In this document: positions 7,590 to 11,240 of the stretch, in pieces
Layout: the number at the start of each line of letters is the position of its first letter
How positions within the stretch are numbered: the stretch's first letter is position 1
The notes under the pieces: model-generated
Seen by the model: the letters and a program-made list of their open reading frames with translations, nothing else
Told to the model about the DNA's origin: nothing
Databases searched by the model: none
Program-made: the position numbers and the translations under genes
NCBI GenBank assembly: GCA_013214425.1
Contig: JABSPN010000059.1
Span: forward strand, 1 to 11,240
DNA from: Flavobacteriaceae bacterium
Lineage (GTDB): Bacteria; Bacteroidota; Bacteroidia; Flavobacteriales; Flavobacteriaceae
Direction: 5' to 3'
Length of the DNA stretch: 11,240 bases

Positions 7590-8597
7590 ATGTTGAAACG
7601 TTTTCATCTTATTGTTAAAATATCTATTGTCTGTATTTACTTAATTATTATCGCTGGATCTGTTGTTCGAATGACAGGATCTGGAATGGGCTGTCCAGAT
7701 TGGCCTAAGTGCTTTGGATATTACATCCCTCCTACTCAGGAAAGCGAAATTCAATTCCAAGCTAATCACAAGTATAAAACCGGACACGTAATTAAAGTTG
7801 AAGATTACTTTTACTATGCAAAAGAGGATTTTACCAGTAGTGAAGCCTTAAACATGAACAACTGGGAAAAGAACACCAAACACGAATATAACACATTCGA
7901 CGTAACACATACCTGGATAGAGTATATCAATAGACTATTTACCGCTTTAGCTGGTATTCCGATATTAATCATGTTTATTTTCTCTTTCTTCTTTATCAGA
8001 AAAAAAATTGCGTTATGGATCGCCTCAACCGTTACTATTTTTGGAATGGGATTCGAAGCCTGGTTAGGTAAAACTGTGGTAGATTCGAATTTGTTACCGT
8101 ATAAAATCACCTTCCATATGTTTGGATCATTTGTGATTATCGCTTCCTTGATTTATTTACTGTATAAATCTAAAGAACACCTAACACTTACCATTCCGAA
8201 GAAAGTCAAACTCGGATTGATCTTAGCCTTATTACTAACTTTAATACAAGTTGCAATTGGTACTCAGGTAAGGCAATTTGTAGACGAAAAAGTAATTGCT
8301 TTTGGTTATAATAAAGCTACCTGGTTACAAGATCCAACTTTTAACTTCTATTTCCACAGAACATTTTCTATCGCTGTTTTGGCTTTGAATTTATGGTTAT
8401 TTCTCCTGAACAAAAAATTGAGCTTAGGGCTAAATCAAATGAGATTTGTAATGTACCTACTCGGCTTAGAAATCATAACAGGAATTGCTATGAGTTACTT
8501 TGAATTTCCATTCGCTTCACAGCCTTTACATTTATTATTGGCTACACTGCTGTTTGGAGTTCAGCTCTATTTAATCATGAAAGCGTTTAAGAAATAA
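7590..8597 (+). CDS. ctaA: Heme A synthase, CtaA/Cox15 family
   Basis: This integral membrane enzyme oxidises the C8 methyl of heme O to a formyl group, giving heme A for aa3-type cytochrome oxidases. The 335-residue product begins with a membrane helix running into GSVVRMTGSGMGCPDWPKC (23-41), whose Cys35/Cys41 match the extracytoplasmic Cys pair of CtaA. It has about eight hydrophobic segments. Further signatures are WIEYINRL (109-116), FHMFGS (175-180), IGTQVRQFVDE (223-233), FHRTFS (255-260) and PLHLLLA (312-318). His176, His256 and His314 are likely heme ligands. The expected fourth, in the E-x-x-H motif after Glu111, is Asn114. The loop between Cys41 and Glu111 is much longer than in Bacillus CtaA. 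It is the last gene of the operon, 3 bases after cca, and is followed by the repeat at 8615-8736. Family assignment is secure. Confidence 0.93.
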   Translation: MLKRFHLIVKISIVCIYLIIIAGSVVRMTGSGMGCPDWPKCFGYYIPPTQESEIQFQANHKYKTGHVIKVEDYFYYAKEDFTSSEALNMNNWEKNTKHEYNTFDVTHTWIEYINRLFTALAGIPILIMFIFSFFFIRKKIALWIASTVTIFGMGFEAWLGKTVVDSNLLPYKITFHMFGSFVIIASLIYLLYKSKEHLTLTIPKKVKLGLILALLLTLIQVAIGTQVRQFVDEKVIAFGYNKATWLQDPTFNFYFHRTFSIAVLALNLWLFLLNKKLSLGLNQMRFVMYLLGLEIITGIAMSYFEFPFASQPLHLLLATLLFGVQLYLIMKAFKK

Positions 8598-8614
8598 GGC
8601 GTTAGTTCAACTTA

Positions 8615-8736
8615 GTCATTCTGAAGAGCCTCCTTCGCCATGTCGACAAAGCTAGGAAGGCTGAAAGTGAAGCATCTAAAAACACGATACTTTTTAACAT
8701 TTAAACTTTAATAAGTATTCCTTCGCTCGAAGTGAC
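8615..8736. repeat. Imperfect inverted-repeat element between convergent genes
   Basis: The ends are imperfect inverted repeats: GTCATTCTG (8615-8623) against the complement of CGAAGTGAC (8728-8736), which reads GTCACTTCG. Within it, GCCTCCT (8629-8635) pairs with AGGAAGGC (8654-8661) with one bulge around a loop holding GTCGAC. GATACTT (8686-8692) faces AAGTATT (8713-8719) across an AT-rich centre. The end sequences resemble the GTCATTCTGAG...-type palindromes I know from intergenic regions of flavobacterial genomes. It fills nearly the whole gap between the + operon and the convergent gene at 8741. No other terminator is seen there, so it may also stop transcription. No transposase is present, so any mobility would have to be supplied in trans. 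Confidence 0.5.
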
Positions 8737-8740
8737 CACT

Positions 8741-9799
8741 TTAAGACTTTTGTTCTTTATTAAAGTACACTAAGTAATAATACATTTGTCTTTCTTCATC
8801 CCACCCTTTCTCAACAAACTTTTCTGCAGATTCTGGATTAATAAAATCCATTTTGATTTGAATGTTGGTATCTAAGGCTATGGTATTCTTAATTTTCTTT
8901 CTCGAAGCTGTAACAGCTGTATTAGAGATAGGAAATTCGGTTACATCTTCTATATGAAACTTTGGAGCTTTTTCTTGCTTGTAATGTTTAAACTCCGGAA
9001 TTAATTCTGGGTTCTCAATCACATCGTTTAAGAAATTTGTTTCTTCGAAATTATCGTTCTTGGCGAAGTAATTCATCGAACGGTTCATGAACATCACTTC
9101 CTCCTTCTTGTCTTCAGCAGGAAACACAACATCCTTAGCAAAATTCTGACATAGTTGAAGGTATTTTTTTGTGAAGAAATTTTCATCAGCTAAAGCATCT
9201 ACTCCCAAGAAGTGTTCTAACCAATATTTTGTGTCGTACTTATTAGAATCTGAGGATAAAACCTTATAACCTGTTTCTTTTTCAGTATTAAAAATTATAC
9301 AACCTTTATCAAGCTTTTTTAAATTGATTCCTTGTTGTAAGATAATATCCAGATTTTCACCATTTTCTTGAAACTGAAGGAAATCATGCTTTAATTCGCT
9401 CTTGAAAATCCCAACACCATCTACTTTTTGATTATCGATTACTAATCCCGTTAAGTAACATACATAAACCTCTCCATTTTTAATATGTGGATGCTGAGAT
9501 TGATCGTATAAATGCTTTGTGATTTTCTTTGAAGCTTCATGAATATCTGAAGGGTTTAAGAAAATTTCGGAAACAATTCTAAACAGCGTATTGAACTCAA
9601 CATCTACTTCATTAGCAAACTGAAAATAATTCTCCTCTTTCTCTCTAAAAGGCTTAAAGAAGAACTCTTTTAAAAGCGGCAGTAATTCATCTGTAATTTC
9701 ATAAGGTTCATTAGATAAAAAAGCGCCCTCACTTTTACTTTTATTTCCAACTCTATGAACTGAAAGATTCTCTATGTGTACTGGATATAAGTTAATCAT
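8741..9799 (-). CDS. 37-kDa nucleoid-associated protein, NdpA/YejK family
   Basis: The 352-residue product resembles the 37-kDa nucleoid-associated protein family (PF04245; E. coli YejK is 335 residues). It is soluble, with no signal peptide or membrane segment. It has the typical N-terminal region containing VHRVGNKSKSEG (15-26) and a central GEVYVCYLTGLVID stretch. The C-terminal half includes FAKDVVFPAE and the ordered segment TIALDTNIQIKMDFINPES near residues 312-330. The family binds chromosomal DNA in proteobacteria; its function in Bacteroidota is not established. It is the second gene of a - strand pair, 16 bases after the stop of the pRiA4b ORF-3-like gene, and is convergent with heme A synthase. 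The ATG at 9799 leaves a normal start. I recognise the family from overall pattern rather than from catalytic residues. Confidence 0.85.
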   Translation of the reverse strand: MINLYPVHIENLSVHRVGNKSKSEGAFLSNEPYEITDELLPLLKEFFFKPFREKEENYFQFANEVDVEFNTLFRIVSEIFLNPSDIHEASKKITKHLYDQSQHPHIKNGEVYVCYLTGLVIDNQKVDGVGIFKSELKHDFLQFQENGENLDIILQQGINLKKLDKGCIIFNTEKETGYKVLSSDSNKYDTKYWLEHFLGVDALADENFFTKKYLQLCQNFAKDVVFPAEDKKEEVMFMNRSMNYFAKNDNFEETNFLNDVIENPELIPEFKHYKQEKAPKFHIEDVTEFPISNTAVTASRKKIKNTIALDTNIQIKMDFINPESAEKFVEKGWDEERQMYYYLVYFNKEQKS

Positions 9800-9815
9800 A
9801 ATTACAAATTAGGAA

Positions 9816-10313
9816 TTAATTCCATTGCTCATTAAAATCATCAAAAGAATCCATGTCAAGATCTTCATTGCCCATTTCGAATCCTTCACTCTTGAATTCT
9901 TTTTCCGGCGGACTCTCTGGTAACACACCATGAGCAAACATTAGATTGGGATAGGTCATTCCTGTTTCTGGTTCAGCGATTTCTGCCAGTTCTATCAGGA
10001 ATGTCCACATATTAAAGAAATCATAGACATAAATTAGTCTGGCCTGATCTTCATTCACCATATCATCAAGCGAGGTCTCACACATTACTCTGACAGGGTT
10101 TAAGCCATCGCTCATATCAAAAAGGGCAATTTCTTCACCTTGATTCCACTCATTGTCACTTAAGTAGAAAGAAGCCATTTCTCCACCTTCAAAACCAAAG
10201 GCTTGAGAGATCGCATTGTGAAAGTCTTCTGAACAAGTATCAGCTTCTATTTCAATGTCTCTAAACACGTCTTCTTCAGCATCTAATATCACTCTAAATC
10301 GATAGATCATCAT
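9816..10313 (-). CDS. pRiA4b ORF-3-like protein (PF07929)
   Basis: The 165-residue soluble acidic protein has the conserved pattern of the plasmid pRiA4b ORF-3 family, also labelled IS1096 passenger TnpR-like. Visible elements are YRFRVILDAEEDVFRDIEI (4-22), the HNAISQAFGF segment (32-41), EMASFYLSDNEW with EEIALFDM, and LIYVYDFFNMWTFLIEL. The last 30 residues are rich in Asp and Glu and probably disordered. The family's biochemical role is unknown; the names come from mobile-element carriers, and nothing mobile is visible nearby. It is the first gene of a two-gene - strand unit with the NdpA-like gene and has a good promoter box just upstream (10334-10341). The start has two adjacent ATG codons (10313 and 10310), so the true start may be either. 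Confidence 0.85.
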   Translation of the reverse strand: MMIYRFRVILDAEEDVFRDIEIEADTCSEDFHNAISQAFGFEGGEMASFYLSDNEWNQGEEIALFDMSDGLNPVRVMCETSLDDMVNEDQARLIYVYDFFNMWTFLIELAEIAEPETGMTYPNLMFAHGVLPESPPEKEFKSEGFEMGNEDLDMDSFDDFNEQWN

Positions 10314-10333
10314 TCTTAATTTTTAAAGGACGA

Positions 10334-10341
10334 CAAAGATA
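10334..10341 (-). promoter_or_regulatory. Bacteroidota-type -7 box
   Basis: On the - strand this reads TATCTTTG, a perfect match to the TAnnTTTG -7 element of Bacteroidota sigma factors. It lies about 20 bases upstream of the ATG at 10313, giving a short leader. No clear TTTG -33 element is visible at the usual spacing; the upstream region is T-rich. It would drive the pRiA4b ORF-3-like and NdpA-like genes together. Confidence 0.55.
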
Positions 10342-10386
10342 ATGAAATTAAACAAGTAAAACACTCTATAATTGATTACAGACTTT

Positions 10387-10414
10387 ATTAAAAGATTCTA
10401 ACTCTCGGTGAATC
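10387..10414 (-). terminator. Weak possible terminator of the delta-60 protein gene
   Basis: In - strand sense GATTC (10414-10410) pairs with GAATC (10398-10394) around an 11-base loop and is followed by TTTTAAT. It lies a few bases after the TAG at 10420-10422. The stem is only 5 bp, so this is tentative. Confidence 0.25.
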
Positions 10415-10419
10415 GGTAA

Positions 10420-11240
10420 CTATTTTTTTATCACTCTGTAAGCGATTTGTTTTCCCTTTATTTTAATAAAATAGATTCCTTGAGGATAATCAGAAAAATC
10501 TATTGAATTATTTGTAGGAGAAATCACTTTCTCAGATAATATCATACCCAAATTATTAACAACTTCTATATGTATTGGCTGATAATACTCTTTAGTTTCT
10601 ATGTATACAATGGTCTCTGTTGGATTAGGATATATTGAAAATAAGTTATTAAAATCTACTTCTTCTATACTTAAGAGCGTATTGTCTTGGGCTGGTAAAC
10701 TCCAATAAAAAAAAGTGTAATGATCATAAGCATGGTACTCATAGTTGCCAGCAAAAAAAAGTTCTCCAGTAGGATGGAATAATATTTTATTAGGAGACAT
10801 TTTCCTTCTGTATGGTTCAGAAGGATTCCAACTACCATCAGTATGAAATGAGGTATCCAAATCTCCATTACTATTAAACTTCAACGCCCTAAAATTAAAC
10901 TCTTTCACTCCAACAAACACATCTTGATTATCGTTAACTAACATTGCGACTACTGGAGAAAAATTATTCCCTAAAAAGTAGGAACCATCAGAACTAAAAG
11001 AAGTATCCCAATTTCCATTAGCATCTATTTTCTTTAAATAGCGAGAAGTCAAACTTCCACTTCCTGGATTACAAGCCCCACAAAAAGTAGAAGTTAATAA
11101 ATAAATGGTATTATCACTATTGATATGAAAATCTATACCTGAACGTTGAGAGCCTCCATCGCCAGTGAACAAATAATATCCAGTCGAATTACTACCGTAT
11201 GTGGTGTCTATACTACCATTAGAGGCATATTTATTTAAGA
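10420..11240 (-). CDS. Secreted delta-60 repeat protein with T9SS sorting domain (5' end outside window)
   Basis: The reading frame is open to the right edge of the window, so the N-terminus and signal peptide are missing. The visible part is about 272 codons; the TTG at 11172 is internal, since KYASNGSIDTTYGS is encoded upstream of it in the same frame. Three copies of a delta-60-like pattern are seen: NGSIDTTYG at the right edge, then DANGNWDTSFSSDGSYF, then NSNGDLDTSFHTDGSW. Such repeats form beta-propeller-like folds in secreted proteins. The C-terminal 75 or so residues are a type A T9SS sorting domain (FSIYPNPTETIVYIE, then NNLGMIL, GIYFIKI and a final YRVIKK). A CGAC (C-x-x-C) pair lies between the first two repeats. 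The protein is expected to be exported through the Sec and type IX systems and released or attached at the surface. The binding target is unknown. Confidence 0.85.
   Translation of the reverse strand, partial: LNKYASNGSIDTTYGSNSTGYYLFTGDGGSQRSGIDFHINSDNTIYLLTSTFCGACNPGSGSLTSRYLKKIDANGNWDTSFSSDGSYFLGNNFSPVVAMLVNDNQDVFVGVKEFNFRALKFNSNGDLDTSFHTDGSWNPSEPYRRKMSPNKILFHPTGELFFAGNYEYHAYDHYTFFYWSLPAQDNTLLSIEEVDFNNLFSIYPNPTETIVYIETKEYYQPIHIEVVNNLGMILSEKVISPTNNSIDFSDYPQGIYFIKIKGKQIAYRVIKK

Noticed and set aside
7814..8110. Open frame on the - strand inside the heme A synthase gene
   Set aside because: It is the reverse of membrane-helix coding sequence, which often stays open by composition.
9816..10313. 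Insertion sequence, suggested by the IS1096 passenger name of the family
   Set aside because: No transposase, terminal inverted repeats or target duplications are visible around the gene.
10671..10868. Second - strand frame inside the delta-60 protein gene
   Set aside because: It is an out-of-frame shadow; the delta-60 and sorting-domain signatures are all in the other frame.

Overview
The window looks like chromosomal DNA of a marine-type member of the Bacteroidota, most likely Flavobacteriia. It is AT-rich. It has a C-terminal type IX secretion (T9SS) sorting domain at each end, a YfbK-like VWA lipoprotein, a heme A synthase of the CtaA/Cox15 family, weak Shine-Dalgarno sequences, and one very good Bacteroidota-type -7 box (TATCTTTG). 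I see no rRNA, tRNA, CRISPR array, transposase or phage gene.

Layout from left to right. Positions 1-759 (+) hold the decayed 3' end of a gene for a large T9SS-exported surface protein. It is broken by a frame change near 320-334 and an in-frame TAG at 538. A strong hairpin terminator at 785-813 separates it from a convergent gene at 817-2532 (-), a surface or periplasmic lipoprotein with a VWA domain. A structured intergenic stretch with three hairpins (2674-2784) follows. Next is a PF04185 phosphoesterase (phospholipase C/acid phosphatase type) at 2791-4431 (-) that has no signal peptide. Positions 4533-5539 (-) encode a sialyltransferase-like glycosyltransferase split by a one-base frameshift, although all three family motifs survive.

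A tight + strand operon then runs 5583-8597. It encodes threonylcarbamoyl-AMP synthase (TsaC/Sua5, first step of the t6A tRNA modification), the CCA-adding tRNA nucleotidyltransferase (stop and start codons abut), and heme A synthase (3-base gap). The first two genes share tRNA maturation; the third supplies heme A for the aa3-type cytochrome oxidase.

The operon meets a second, convergent unit across an imperfect inverted-repeat element (8615-8736) that resembles the small dispersed palindromic repeats of flavobacteria. The convergent unit (10313 to 8741, -) encodes a pRiA4b ORF-3-like protein followed 16 bases later by a 37-kDa nucleoid-associated (NdpA/YejK) protein, apparently from one promoter. 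The window ends inside a gene (10420-11240, -) for a secreted delta-60-repeat protein with a T9SS sorting domain.

Most of the window is ordinary housekeeping and cell-surface content. I found no convincing new multi-gene system. The points most worth a second look are the two broken genes, the signal-less phosphoesterase with a hairpin in its leader, the structured 2674-2784 intergenic region, and the Asn in place of a heme-ligand His in the heme A synthase.
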